A stretch of 64,000 nt of DNA, from contig NZ_BAGB01000027.1 of assembly GCF_000308615.1 (NCBI RefSeq), forward strand, positions 186,001 through 250,000. Reading direction: 5' to 3'. The notes under the pieces were generated by a model. It worked only from the letters and a program-made list of their open reading frames with translations. It had not been told where the DNA came from and made no database searches. Of this stretch, positions 1 through 7,888 are shown piece by piece. Source of the stretch: Nocardia jiangxiensis NBRC 101359. Its GTDB lineage: Bacteria > Actinomycetota > Actinomycetes > Mycobacteriales > Mycobacteriaceae. Each line of letters starts with the position of its first letter. Within the stretch, counting starts at the first letter, position 1. Both the position numbers and the translations under genes were made by a program.

Positions 1-1
1 G

Positions 2-1093
2 GTTCCGCTGCTGCCGCCCTCCGATCTGTACGGCAGGCGTCGCAGCGACCGGGCGATTCGCGTCATCGATGCGGTCGCCGAGACCCGGATGCGCTGGACG
101 GCGCTGATCAACCGCCGCACCGCCGCCGGGGCGGTGGACGATCGCCGGATCGCGCTCACGGTCGCACAGCGGCGGGTGGAGGCGCACGACACCGACGTGG
201 TCAGCCTGCTGCTCACCGCACCCGACGGTCGCGCGCTGCCGCCGTGGCGGCCCGGTGCGCACCTGGATCTGGAACTGCCCTCGGGCCGGTTGCGGCAGTA
301 CTCGCTGTGCGGCGACCCGGCCGAGCGGCATGCGTATCGCATTGCCGTGCGGCGCATTCCGGACGGCGAGGGCGGTTCGCGCGAGGTGCACGAGTCGTTG
401 ACGGTCGGCAGCTCGGTCACCGTGCGCGGTCCGCGCAACGCCTTCCCGTTCGTCCTGCCAGGACACGGATCCGATACCGCCCGTGTGCATTTCGTGGCCG
501 GGGGCATCGGGATCACGCCGATTCTGCCGATGGTGCGGATGGCGCATCGGCTCGGCGTCGACTGGTCGATGGTCTACACCGGACGCAGCCGGGATTCGAT
601 GGCGTTTCTCGACGAGCTGGAACTCCTGGGTGCACGGGTGCGTATTCGCACCGACGAGGAGTCCGGGTTGCCCGACGCCGGGGATCTGCTCCCCGGAGTG
701 GACGCCGATACCGCGGTCTACTGCTGCGGTCCGGTTCCGATGACCACGCTGATCGCCGACCGCGTGCGCGAGATGTCCAGTGTGGAGCTGCATTCCGAGC
801 GATTCTCGCCGCTGCCGGTCCGGAACGGCACCGCGTTCGAGGTCGAATTGGCCCGCACCGGCGAGGTGATCGCGGTGCCCGCCGACCGAACCGTGCTGCA
901 GGAAGTGCTGAAAGTGCGCCCGGACAGCCCGTATTCGTGCCGTCAGGGTTTCTGCCGCACCTGCCGGGTGAACGCGTTGTCCGGACCGGTCGACCATCGC
1001 GATACCGTACTGACCGATGCCGAGCGAGCCGCCGGCGACATGCTCATCTGCGTATCCCGGTGTGCCGGTGAGCGTCTGGTGCTGGACCTGTGA
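2..1093 (+). CDS. PDR-type ferredoxin/flavin reductase, 5' end cut by window edge
   Basis: Electron-transfer reductase of the phthalate dioxygenase reductase type, which passes electrons from NAD(P)H through a flavin to a C-terminal [2Fe-2S] centre and on to an oxygenase. The frame is open to the first base of the window, and the residues before the first internal Met (PPSDLYGRRRSDRAIRVIDA) read like the usual N-terminus of this family, so the true start lies upstream. Visible in order: flavin-binding barrel with the RQYSLCG motif, an NAD-binding half with GGIGITPILPM, and a plant-ferredoxin-like tail with CRQGFCRTC plus a distal Cys in MLICVSR. The partner oxygenase is not in view. ephD follows after 49 bp on the same strand, so they may be cotranscribed. 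Confidence 0.85.
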   Translation, partial: VPLLPPSDLYGRRRSDRAIRVIDAVAETRMRWTALINRRTAAGAVDDRRIALTVAQRRVEAHDTDVVSLLLTAPDGRALPPWRPGAHLDLELPSGRLRQYSLCGDPAERHAYRIAVRRIPDGEGGSREVHESLTVGSSVTVRGPRNAFPFVLPGHGSDTARVHFVAGGIGITPILPMVRMAHRLGVDWSMVYTGRSRDSMAFLDELELLGARVRIRTDEESGLPDAGDLLPGVDADTAVYCCGPVPMTTLIADRVREMSSVELHSERFSPLPVRNGTAFEVELARTGEVIAVPADRTVLQEVLKVRPDSPYSCRQGFCRTCRVNALSGPVDHRDTVLTDAERAAGDMLICVSRCAGERLVLDL

Positions 1094-1142
1094 GGTTCCG
1101 CGCCCGCCCGCACCGCGTCCACCGGCCCCGAAGGGAGATATC

Positions 1143-2912
1143 GTGACCGATCAGACCCCCGTTCCCGATGCCGAGCGGATCGTCCGCAACGGCGAATTCG
1201 ACCTGGCCGTCTACGAATACGGCGACCCCGCCGCCGAAACGATCGTGCTGGTACACGGCTGGCCCGACGATCATCACCTGTGGGATCGGGTGATTCCGTT
1301 GCTGGCCGGGCGATTCCACGTCGTTGCCTACGACACCCGCGGCCACGGCCGCTCCACCCGCACCAACCGAACCAGCGACTACCGGCTCGACGCCTTCGCC
1401 GGGGACTTCTTCGCCGTGGCCGATGCGGTCGGCCCGGATCGGCCCGTCCACGTGCTCGCGCACGACTGGGGTTCGGTGCAGATGTGGGAGGCGGTGTGCG
1501 AGCCGCGGGCCGCCGCCCGGATCGCCTCGTTCACCTCGGTCTCGGGTCCGAATCTGGATCACATGGGAAAGTGGATGCGCGCCGAGCTTTCCCGCGGCGC
1601 GGCGTGGGGACCGTTCACGCAACTGCTGTCCTCGGCGTACACGTTCCTGTTCATGACCCCGGGCGTGCCGCGCGTGCTGTTGCGGCCGCTGTCGGCGGCC
1701 ACGATCTGGCAGCGTTTCGTCGGACTCATGAACGAGACCGCACCCGCCAACGTGCGTCTGGGCCCGAGGTTCCAGGAGGATTTCTTCGACGGGATGCGCA
1801 TCTACCGCGCGAATATCCTGCCCCGCCTGGTCAATGCCCGCGAGCGGTACACCGAGGTGCCGGTACAGCTGGTGATCGCTCGTCGCGACGTGGCGGTGCG
1901 ACCCGCGGGATACGCGGACGAGCCGCAGTGGACCTCGCGACTGTGGCGTCGTGAGGTCGCGGCCGGACATTGGCTGCCGTTCTCGCATCCGGAGCTTTTG
2001 GCCACGGCCACAACCGAACTCGTCGATTCGCTCACCGAGGGCGCGACCTCGCGCGGGCTGCGGCGTGCGGAGGTGGTGCGCGGTCGGGAACGTGGTGAGT
2101 TCTCCGATCAGCTCGTCGTGATCACCGGCGGCGGCAGCGGCATCGGCCGTGAGACGGCGCTGTCGTTCGCTCGCCGCGGCGCGGAGATCGTGGTCTCGGA
2201 CCTGAATCTGGATGCGGCCGAACAGACCGTCGCGTTGGTGCAGGCCGAAGGCGGTGTGGCCCATGCCTATTCGGTCGACGTCTCGGACGAGCGTGCCGTC
2301 GCCGAGCATGCTGCCGCGGTCATCGCCGAGCATGCGGTGCCCGACATCCTGATCAACAACGCCGGAATCGGCCAGGCGGGGGACTTCTTCGAGACGTCGG
2401 CGGAGGACTTCGATCGCGTGCTGCGAGTGAACCTGGGCGGGGTGGTCAACGGCTGCCGCACCTTCGGGGCGGCGATGGCCGGGCGTGGGCTCGGCGGGCA
2501 CATCGTGAACCTGTCGAGTATGGCCGCCTATATGCCGCAGCGCGGGTTCAGCGCCTATTCGACCAGTAAGTCGGCGGTATTCATGTTCTCGGACTGCCTG
2601 CGCGCCGAACTCGCCGGCAAGGGCATCGAGGTGCACACCATCTGTCCCGGCATCGTGCACACCAATATCGTTGCCACGACCCGATTCTCGGGTCTGTCCG
2701 CCTCCGACGAGTCGGCCGAGCAGGCCAAATACGATGAGCTGTACCGCAAGCGGCACTACGGCCCGGAGAAGGTGGCCGAGCAGATCGTGCGAGCGGTCCA
2801 GGACGGCCGCGACGTCGTCCCGGTGACTCCGGAAGCCCATCTGCAGTACCACTTCCAGCGGTTCGCCCCGGCGGTCGCCCGGTTCGTCGCCGCGCGAGTC
2901 AAGCTCACCTGA
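1143..2912 (+). CDS. ephD: EphD-like alpha/beta hydrolase - short-chain dehydrogenase fusion
   Basis: Bifunctional 589-residue protein like M. tuberculosis EphD (Rv2214c, about 592 aa). The N-terminal half is an epoxide-hydrolase-type alpha/beta hydrolase: oxyanion motif HGWP (about 38-41) and nucleophile motif HDWGS (Asp near 108). The C-terminal half is a short-chain dehydrogenase: TGGGSGIG near 328-335, NNAG, and YSTSK near 472-476. The GTG start is preferred because AGGGAGA lies just upstream; a longer frame opens inside the preceding gene but has no ribosome site. EphD has been linked in mycobacteria to mycolic acid metabolism, which fits the FAS-II genes elsewhere in the window; the substrate here is unknown. 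Confidence 0.85.
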   Translation: MTDQTPVPDAERIVRNGEFDLAVYEYGDPAAETIVLVHGWPDDHHLWDRVIPLLAGRFHVVAYDTRGHGRSTRTNRTSDYRLDAFAGDFFAVADAVGPDRPVHVLAHDWGSVQMWEAVCEPRAAARIASFTSVSGPNLDHMGKWMRAELSRGAAWGPFTQLLSSAYTFLFMTPGVPRVLLRPLSAATIWQRFVGLMNETAPANVRLGPRFQEDFFDGMRIYRANILPRLVNARERYTEVPVQLVIARRDVAVRPAGYADEPQWTSRLWRREVAAGHWLPFSHPELLATATTELVDSLTEGATSRGLRRAEVVRGRERGEFSDQLVVITGGGSGIGRETALSFARRGAEIVVSDLNLDAAEQTVALVQAEGGVAHAYSVDVSDERAVAEHAAAVIAEHAVPDILINNAGIGQAGDFFETSAEDFDRVLRVNLGGVVNGCRTFGAAMAGRGLGGHIVNLSSMAAYMPQRGFSAYSTSKSAVFMFSDCLRAELAGKGIEVHTICPGIVHTNIVATTRFSGLSASDESAEQAKYDELYRKRHYGPEKVAEQIVRAVQDGRDVVPVTPEAHLQYHFQRFAPAVARFVAARVKLT

Positions 2913-2975
2913 GTTTCGCCGAGTGCCAAGCGAATCGTTGGCCGCTCTTCAGTCAACGGTTCTACCGTGCGGTGC

Positions 2976-3263
2976 ATGGGGATAGTCCTGGTAATCGTCG
3001 GCATCGTGATGCTCTACGTCGTCCTGATCGCCGCTGCACTGAAACAGACCGGCACATCGGCATCGCGGCGGCGGCGCAGCAGTAGTTGGGACTACGGCAG
3101 CACCGGCTCGACATGGAGCAGTTCGGACAGCGGAAGTAGCTGCAGCACAGGAAGTTGCAGTTCCGGGAGCTGCTCGGCCGGTGGGTGCGGTGGCGGCAGC
3201 TCGTGTGGTGGTGGAAGTTCGTGCGGCGGCGGCAGTTCCTGCGGCGGAGGCGGTAGTGACTGA
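2976..3263 (+). CDS. Small Gly-Ser-Cys-rich membrane-anchored protein
   Basis: Not a family I can name. The 95-residue product starts with one hydrophobic segment of about 20 residues (GIVLVIVGIVMLYVVLIAAA), then an Arg-rich stop-transfer patch (SRRRRSS), then a Ser/Gly tail with seven cysteines and repeats of GGGSSC about every five residues. The topology suggests a single-pass membrane protein with a flexible Cys-rich tail. An in-frame GTG nine bases upstream is an alternative start. It converges on the GRDP-like gene with only 13 bp between stops. The tail could bind metal or form disulfides; this is a guess from composition. Confidence 0.55.
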   Translation: MGIVLVIVGIVMLYVVLIAAALKQTGTSASRRRRSSSWDYGSTGSTWSSSDSGSSCSTGSCSSGSCSAGGCGGGSSCGGGSSCGGGSSCGGGGSD

Positions 3264-3276
3264 GCAGTTGGATCGC

Positions 3277-3777
3277 TCAGGGGGAATTGCCTTCCCGCAG
3301 GGCCGATTCGATTGCCGACACCCGGTCCAGCGGTACGCCCCACGGGTGTTCGACGCCGACCTTCGAGTCCAGATCCCACAGCACGCACTCCTCGCCCGGC
3401 CGGGCCACCATGGACCACGCCACGACGGTGCGCCCGAGTTGGGTGGCCATGGAATCGCCGGTGCCACCGCCGGATCCGTCGCCCTCCGGGAAATGATGCA
3501 GGAACGTCCCGTACGCGGCCGCGCAGAATCGGGAATAGCGCCGAGTGCACAGGATCAGCCCGTGCCACGCCTCGTCGACCGCGTGTGAGGGCATCCCGAT
3601 CACCTGACCGTCACGTACCGCTGCCCCACAGCACAGCAACCATTGGCGCAGACCGGTTTCGACCAGTTCGCGGGGCTGCCACGGGCAGGTCTTGAACACC
3701 GCCTCGGACAACTCCAACTGCTCGACGGCCTGTCGGGTGCGGGCCGGATCGGGGCGGCGAAAACGTGACAACAACAC
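3277..3777 (-). CDS. GRDP-like (glycine-rich domain-containing) protein
   Basis: A 166-residue cytosolic protein with the hallmark of the PF07173/GRDP-like family: a VDEAWHGLILCTRRYSRFC block followed by FLHHFP (about residues 68-97). The Trp-His and His-His pairs are the conserved positions. The function of the family is not established; in plants the domain sits in front of glycine-rich regions. Here the glycine-rich part is absent, but a separate Gly-Ser-Cys-rich peptide is encoded tail-to-tail just downstream on the other strand, which may not be chance. No signal peptide is visible. Confidence 0.6.
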   Translation of the reverse strand: MLLSRFRRPDPARTRQAVEQLELSEAVFKTCPWQPRELVETGLRQWLLCCGAAVRDGQVIGMPSHAVDEAWHGLILCTRRYSRFCAAAYGTFLHHFPEGDGSGGGTGDSMATQLGRTVVAWSMVARPGEECVLWDLDSKVGVEHPWGVPLDRVSAIESALREGNSP

Positions 3778-3854
3778 AGTTCACCCTAGGTTGCGGCGAA
3801 CCAGCCGATCAACCGATTACGCAACGGTGAACCGTCGTGCTTCCGGGTCTTTCG

Positions 3855-4871
3855 CTACTGTGCGGAAGTCTTCGGGGTGGAATCGCTTTCGTTCTCTCCC
3901 CGGGTGACCCACAGACTCGTCACGGTGACCGCCGCCAGCACCACGACGATCACCAGGAGCGAGGCCGCCGTCGGAATCTGCGGCACGGACGCCCAGATCT
4001 CGTGTGCCCAGTGCAGCACCAGTTTGACGCCGATGAAGGCCAGGATCACCGCGAGTCCGTAGGCCAGGTGCACCAGTCGGTTCAGCGCCGCGTGCAGGAC
4101 GAAATACAGTGCACGCAGGCCCAGCAGCGCGAAGGCATTGGTGGCGAACACCAGGTAGGGATCGCCGGTGACGCCGTAGACCGCGGGCACCGAATCGACC
4201 GCGAACACCACATCGGTGGTCATCACCGCGGTGACCACCAGTGCCAACGGGGTCAGTGCCCGTCGTCCTGCCTCCCGCACGCTCAGCCGGGTATCGCGAT
4301 AGCCGTCGGTCACCGGCATCACCCGGCGTAGCAGCCGTACCGAACGCAGCGAGGAGACCTCGACCTCGGTCTCCTGTCCGGTGATCGCATCCTTGAGCAA
4401 CTTCGCGGCGGTGATCAGCAGGATCGCGCCGAACAACAGGAATGCCCAATCCAGTGAGGCGAGGGCGGCGGCGCCGAGTGCGATGAAGATGCCACGCAGC
4501 ACCAGCGCGCCCGCGATCCCGAAGAGCAGTACCCGCTGGGCCAGCCGCGCCGGTACCGCGAATGCCGCCAGGAGCAGCATGAAGACGAACAGATTGTCCA
4601 CCGACAGCGACTTCTCCAGCAGATAGCCGGTGAAGAATTCCGTGCCCGGCCGCGATCCGTACGTCGCCCAGATCACCGCGCCGAAGATGACCGGCAGCGC
4701 CAGATAGAACGACGTCCACCGCAGGGCCTCCCGCATCGATACCTCGTGCGGGCGACGGGTGACGGCGAAATCCAGCACCAGAAGCAGCAACACACCGGCG
4801 ATGGTCGCCGCCCACAGCCAGGGCGAGCCGATGGTGTGCAGCTGGGATGATGCCAGAACGGTCGAACTCAT
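3855..4871 (-). CDS. TerC/Alx-family integral membrane protein, probable Mn2+ exporter
   Basis: A 338-residue multi-pass membrane protein of the TerC family. Conserved features seen are the EKSLSVDNLFVFMLL block (about 88-102), where acidic residues within the membrane likely bind metal, and a second such block DVVFAVDSVPAVYG. About eight or nine hydrophobic segments are visible. The ATG at 4871 is chosen because GAGGAG precedes it by four bases; an in-frame ATG 21 bases upstream lies inside the riboswitch hairpin. TerC/Alx proteins of this type export manganese, and the upstream leader matches a manganese-sensing riboswitch, so expression should rise with Mn2+. Confidence 0.85.
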   Translation of the reverse strand: MSSTVLASSQLHTIGSPWLWAATIAGVLLLLVLDFAVTRRPHEVSMREALRWTSFYLALPVIFGAVIWATYGSRPGTEFFTGYLLEKSLSVDNLFVFMLLLAAFAVPARLAQRVLLFGIAGALVLRGIFIALGAAALASLDWAFLLFGAILLITAAKLLKDAITGQETEVEVSSLRSVRLLRRVMPVTDGYRDTRLSVREAGRRALTPLALVVTAVMTTDVVFAVDSVPAVYGVTGDPYLVFATNAFALLGLRALYFVLHAALNRLVHLAYGLAVILAFIGVKLVLHWAHEIWASVPQIPTAASLLVIVVVLAAVTVTSLWVTRGENESDSTPKTSAQ

Positions 4872-4874
4872 GAG

Positions 4875-4997
4875 ACTCCTCGGGTATGACAAACCACCCG
4901 AGGTCTCCTTCGCCCGTGGAACGGGCGGCCACCCGGGGATCTCAACGGTGAAATCCGTACTGACCGGTATAGCGCTTGGGAAGTACTCCCCTCGGCG
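4875..4997 (-). promoter_or_regulatory. yybP-ykoY-type manganese riboswitch with RBS-sequestering platform
   Basis: The leader of the TerC gene carries the 5' element GGGGAGTA just inside an arm CCGAGG (minus strand, 4990-4995) that pairs with CCTCGG (4898-4903) to close a P1 helix. GAAGGAGACC precedes the 3' arm. The same 3' arm, extended to CCTCGGGT (4896-4903), can instead pair perfectly with ACCCGAGG (4878-4885), which contains the ribosome binding site GAGGAG. This is a complete on/off design: ligand-stabilised P1 frees the ribosome site. The family assignment rests on these core elements and on the TerC gene downstream. Confidence 0.75.
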
Positions 4998-5135
4998 CTG
5001 ATTCTAGTCGGATCCGACGGTGACCGGCAAATCCTTCGCGACATGTTCTCGCTCTCGGCGAACAGGGGTTGACCTCAACATAGCTCGAGGTATCAGGCTG
5101 GTCGCATCGTTCGAGACGAGAGGATGTGACCGAAC

Positions 5136-6131
5136 ATGTATGTGGTGGAAGCGAAGTCGTTCGGGGGACCGGAAGTGCTGGTCGCGACCGAAGTACCCGA
5201 TCCGGTCGCCGGACCGGGGCAGGTGGTCGTGGATGTCGCGGCGGCCGATGTGATGTTCCTGGACGTGCGGCTGCGCGGCGGGTGGGGCCGGGACTTCTTC
5301 CCGGTCGAGCCGCCGTACGTGCCCGGCGGCGCGGTCGCCGGTGTGGTCTCGGCCGTCGGCGAGGACGTGGATCCCGGCTGGATCGGCAAACGAGTGGCCA
5401 CGGCCACCGCGGCCAGCGGCATCGGCGGCGGACTGCCCATCGGCGGTTATGCGACCAAGGCGCTGGCGAAGGCGCAGACGCTGGTCGAGATCCCCGACGG
5501 CCTGGACGACGTCCGGGCCGCCGCCCTGGTGCACGACGGACGAACCTCGCTGATGCTCGCCGAGCAGGCTCGGATCCGCCCGGGGGAGTGGGTGCTGATC
5601 ACTGCCGCGGGCGGCGGATTGGGCACGCTGCTCACGCAATGGGCGACGGCGGCCGGCGCCTCGGTCATCGCGGCGGCGCACGGCGAGATGAAACTCGCAC
5701 TGGCGCAACGTCTCGGCGCGAAGGTGGCACTCGACTACGAGGATCCCGGCTGGGTGGATCGAGTCCGCGAGACGACCGATGGCGCGGGTGTGAGCGTGGT
5801 GCTCGACGGCACGGGCGGACCGATCGGTACCGCTGCGCTGAGTGTCGTCGCGCCCGGTGGCCGCTTCCTCGGATACGGCAACGCCGCAGGCGGATTCCTG
5901 GAGAACCCGGCCGAATATGCGGCCGCACATGGCATTACGGTGCGAACGCTGTTGGAGATGACCAAGGACGATCTGGACTGGCAGGCCCTCGGTCGCCGCG
6001 CACTCACCGAGGCGGGCGCGGGAAATCTGGAAGTCGTTGTAGGGCAGAGCTTCCCGCTCGCAGAGGCGGCTGCGGCCCATACGGCCATCGAGTCACGTAC
6101 CGCGGTCGGACGCACGATCCTGACGGTCTGA
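5136..6131 (+). CDS. Zinc-independent quinone-oxidoreductase-like MDR family protein
   Basis: A 331-residue medium-chain dehydrogenase/reductase of the quinone oxidoreductase (QOR/zeta-crystallin) type, NAD(P)H dependent. It has the N-terminal GroES-like fold (DVMFLDVRLRGG region, YVPGGAVAGVV) and a Rossmann fold with the AAGGGLGTLLTQWA nucleotide motif (about 153-166). The zinc-ligand cysteines of true alcohol dehydrogenases are missing. The substrate is unknown. The ATG start is the first in frame after a promoter-sized gap from the divergent riboswitch leader. The last 12 codons and 20 bp of flank are duplicated 124 bp downstream (see the repeat entry). Confidence 0.8.
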   Translation: MYVVEAKSFGGPEVLVATEVPDPVAGPGQVVVDVAAADVMFLDVRLRGGWGRDFFPVEPPYVPGGAVAGVVSAVGEDVDPGWIGKRVATATAASGIGGGLPIGGYATKALAKAQTLVEIPDGLDDVRAAALVHDGRTSLMLAEQARIRPGEWVLITAAGGGLGTLLTQWATAAGASVIAAAHGEMKLALAQRLGAKVALDYEDPGWVDRVRETTDGAGVSVVLDGTGGPIGTAALSVVAPGGRFLGYGNAAGGFLENPAEYAAAHGITVRTLLEMTKDDLDWQALGRRALTEAGAGNLEVVVGQSFPLAEAAAAHTAIESRTAVGRTILTV

Positions 6132-6276
6132 ACACCCTCGCTCGGGATCGTCTCCCGGGACGGAACCGGGCCGTCGCAGTCGGCAGCGGTGGGGCGGCTT
6201 CGAAACGGCGATCCAGTCACATGCGGCGGTCGGACGCACCATTCTGACGGTCTGAACGCCCTCGCTCGGGATCGTC
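6091..6276 (+). repeat. Duplicated 3' end of the MDR gene (two 62-bp copies, 124 bp apart)
   Basis: Bases 6091-6152 and 6215-6276 are near-identical (about eight mismatches). The first copy covers the last codons and stop of the MDR gene (ending GRTILTV) plus flank; the second repeats the coding tail, stop and flank without an upstream gene. It looks like what remains of a tandem gene duplication whose second copy was deleted. Confidence 0.85.
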
Positions 6277-6539
6277 CGACCTGGAAGGGGCCGAGCCTCC
6301 GCTGCGGCCGAATGACCGCTGCGCGCGAGATTCGCACGGCAGGAGCGTCTTCCGCGCCGCCGCGCAGATCGCGGAGACGGTTCGAGCGAATCATCCTCGA
6401 CCGCTGGATGATTCGCGACCCGGACAGCTGAGCCGGAATCCGCACGCCCGGATTCGGCGCGGTCTCGCGACCTGGCTCGAATGTCGCGACGAGATGTGAA
6501 GCGCGGCAGGACGTGAAGTGTGACAGGACGTGAAGTCTG
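6132..6539. other. 408-bp intergenic stretch between convergent genes
   Basis: Between the stops of the MDR gene and the F420-type reductase I see no credible gene. It contains the second copy of the MDR 3' end (6215-6276) and, at its right edge, a set of three 17-bp tandem repeats. Confidence 0.7.
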
Positions 6540-6543
6540 TCAG
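6493..6543. repeat. Three 17-bp tandem repeats
   Basis: Three head-to-tail copies of a unit close to GACGTGAAGTGTGACAG: 6493-6509, 6510-6526 and 6527-6543, each differing at a few positions. The last copy includes the stop codon of the reductase gene that ends at 6540. Such short arrays are prone to copy-number change. Confidence 0.85.
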
Positions 6544-7004
6544 CGCGGACTGAGTACGACGACCGCGATCGGCCGCTCGGTCTGCTTCTGGTACTGCGTG
6601 TATCGCCCCTTATTCACCTTGTCGACCAGTCCCCAGCGTCGCGCGTAGTTCGCGTCGTCGGGGTAGGTCGCCTGTGCGTGCACCGCGATCTTTCGGCGGC
6701 CGACCTGAATCTCGCAGTCCGGCGCGGCTTTCAGATTCGCCAGCCATCCCGGCGGCCGCGGTGATCCGCCGTTCGACGCGGTCACCAGATAGTCCTGCCC
6801 GTCGCGCGCGTAGGTCAGCGCATTCGTCCGGGCCTGCCCCGACTTCCGCCCGACCGTCCGCAACAGCAACGTCGGATTACCCGCCAGCAGCCGATGCCCC
6901 ACCAGCCCGCCACTGTGCTCGTACACCCACTGATGCGCCCGCAACACCTTCACGAACAGATCCGCCACGCCGATCCTCCCGTCCGTCCCCTTCACCGGCC
7001 ACAC
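6540..7004 (-). CDS. Deazaflavin (F420)-dependent nitroreductase family protein
   Basis: A 154-residue protein of the Ddn/FDOR-A type (PF04075), a split-barrel family that uses coenzyme F420 in mycobacteria and relatives. Seen: NPTLLLRTVGRKSGQARTNA (about 43-62), the F420-binding signature, YLVTASNGG, and WLANLKAAPDCEIQVG. Roles in the family range from quinone reduction to activation of nitroimidazoles. The length is typical. The first ATG is used; another start a few codons in is possible. It faces tRNA-Met 106 bp away and converges on the MDR gene. Confidence 0.8.
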   Translation of the reverse strand: MWPVKGTDGRIGVADLFVKVLRAHQWVYEHSGGLVGHRLLAGNPTLLLRTVGRKSGQARTNALTYARDGQDYLVTASNGGSPRPPGWLANLKAAPDCEIQVGRRKIAVHAQATYPDDANYARRWGLVDKVNKGRYTQYQKQTERPIAVVVLSPR

Positions 7005-7110
7005 TATCCGCTACACCGCGTCCCGCACATCACCGAGCCCCCACCGGTCCGAATAGGCGAACAGACTCCCGATTCGGTACCATCGCCCTGCCCGCAGTTA
7101 TACGCGGTCG

Positions 7111-7184
7111 GGGGCGGTAGCTCAGTCGGTTAGAGCCGCGGACTCATAATCCGCTGGTCGTGGGTTCGAGCCCCACCCGCCCCA
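7111..7184 (+). tRNA. tRNA-Met (anticodon CAT)
   Basis: 74-nt cloverleaf: acceptor GGGGCGG with CCGCCCC and discriminator A, anticodon stem GCGGA/TCCGC with loop CTCATAA (CAT at 7145-7147), T arm GTGGG-TTCGAGC-CCCAC. No encoded CCA: A is followed by CAAA. CAT could also be an Ile-tRNA modified to lysidine, but the sequence looks like elongator Met. An accessory region starts right after it. Confidence 0.9.
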
Positions 7185-7888
7185 CAAATCCCCTTCTACC
7201 AGCGAAAATGCTGATTCGGTTAGCCGGGTTGATGCGGCACAACGCTCGTCGAGCCGTAGATTTTGCCGGTACAGATTGGTGCGTACGTGGCGGTGACGTC
7301 TGGAGCGCTGCGCGGTAGTCACGTCCAGAGCAGATGTTGCGCGTGAGTAGCTGAGTTGGGCGCGAACCCGTCCGGGTTCCTGGTCCGGTGCTGGGCCGGT
7401 TCGATTAGGTGGGTCCGGTTCGGATTCCCTGCACGCCGCCGCATTGCGCGGCCCGCTCCTCCAGATTCCAGGGTCCGCGCCCGGCACGGCTGAATTTCGC
7501 ACCGGCGCGGTGCTGACGTTTCGGTGGTCGAGGAAATTTGGTCGCGCACGCGCTCCGGCGCGTTCCCTGGATTCCGGAGACCTCTGCGGCCCTGGGCAGG
7601 CGGTGAGGGCAGGCCGCGGGCCTGCCCTGGGACGGCGCGGCGCGCGCTCCGGGCGCTGGCGTGGGTTTGAACCTTATCCGCCCTACACAGTTCGGCCAGA
7701 TGAGAGGCACTGTCGCCACGGTTGAGGAATAGCAGAGCCATGTAGGCATCGCAGTAGGCGAACTACTCTCCTGGCCGTTGTTTCTCAGCCCTGGTTGTCT
7801 ACGCGGTGACGGCGCCGACTCGGTGCGTGAGCTTGCGAAGGTCGCTGGTGGCGAGGTCCCACCGGTCCGCACGAACTGGGCCACTGTT
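7185..7888. other. 704-bp stretch downstream of tRNA-Met without a credible gene
   Basis: Frames here on both strands give Arg/Ala/Pro-rich nonsense with no family motif or ribosome site. The only structure I can support is a decayed copy of the tRNA 3' end at 7660-7689. It reads as the scar of an integrated element. Confidence 0.6.
7660..7689 (+). repeat. Degenerate copy of the tRNA-Met 3' end (possible relic att site)
   Basis: CGTGGGTTTGAACCTTATCC and the following ten bases match the T arm and acceptor end of the tRNA (7159-7188) at 23 of 30 positions, 501 bp downstream. Six of the seven differences are transitions (five C to T, one G to A). A tRNA 3' end repeated nearby is what a site-specific integration leaves; here it has decayed. 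No anticodon or D arm accompanies it, so it is not a second tRNA gene. Confidence 0.4.

Noticed and set aside
1044..2852. Minus-strand open frame of 602 codons opposite ephD
   Set aside because: Shadow frame; ephD has all catalytic motifs in the plus strand.
3092..3568. Minus-strand frames across the Gly-Ser-Cys gene
   Set aside because: Pro/Leu- and His-rich translations are the reverse reading of the repeats; the plus-strand frame has a membrane segment and a sensible start.
7660..7689. A second tRNA gene downstream of tRNA-Met
   Set aside because: Only the T arm and acceptor 3' half are recognisable; there is no D arm, anticodon stem or matching 5' acceptor strand.
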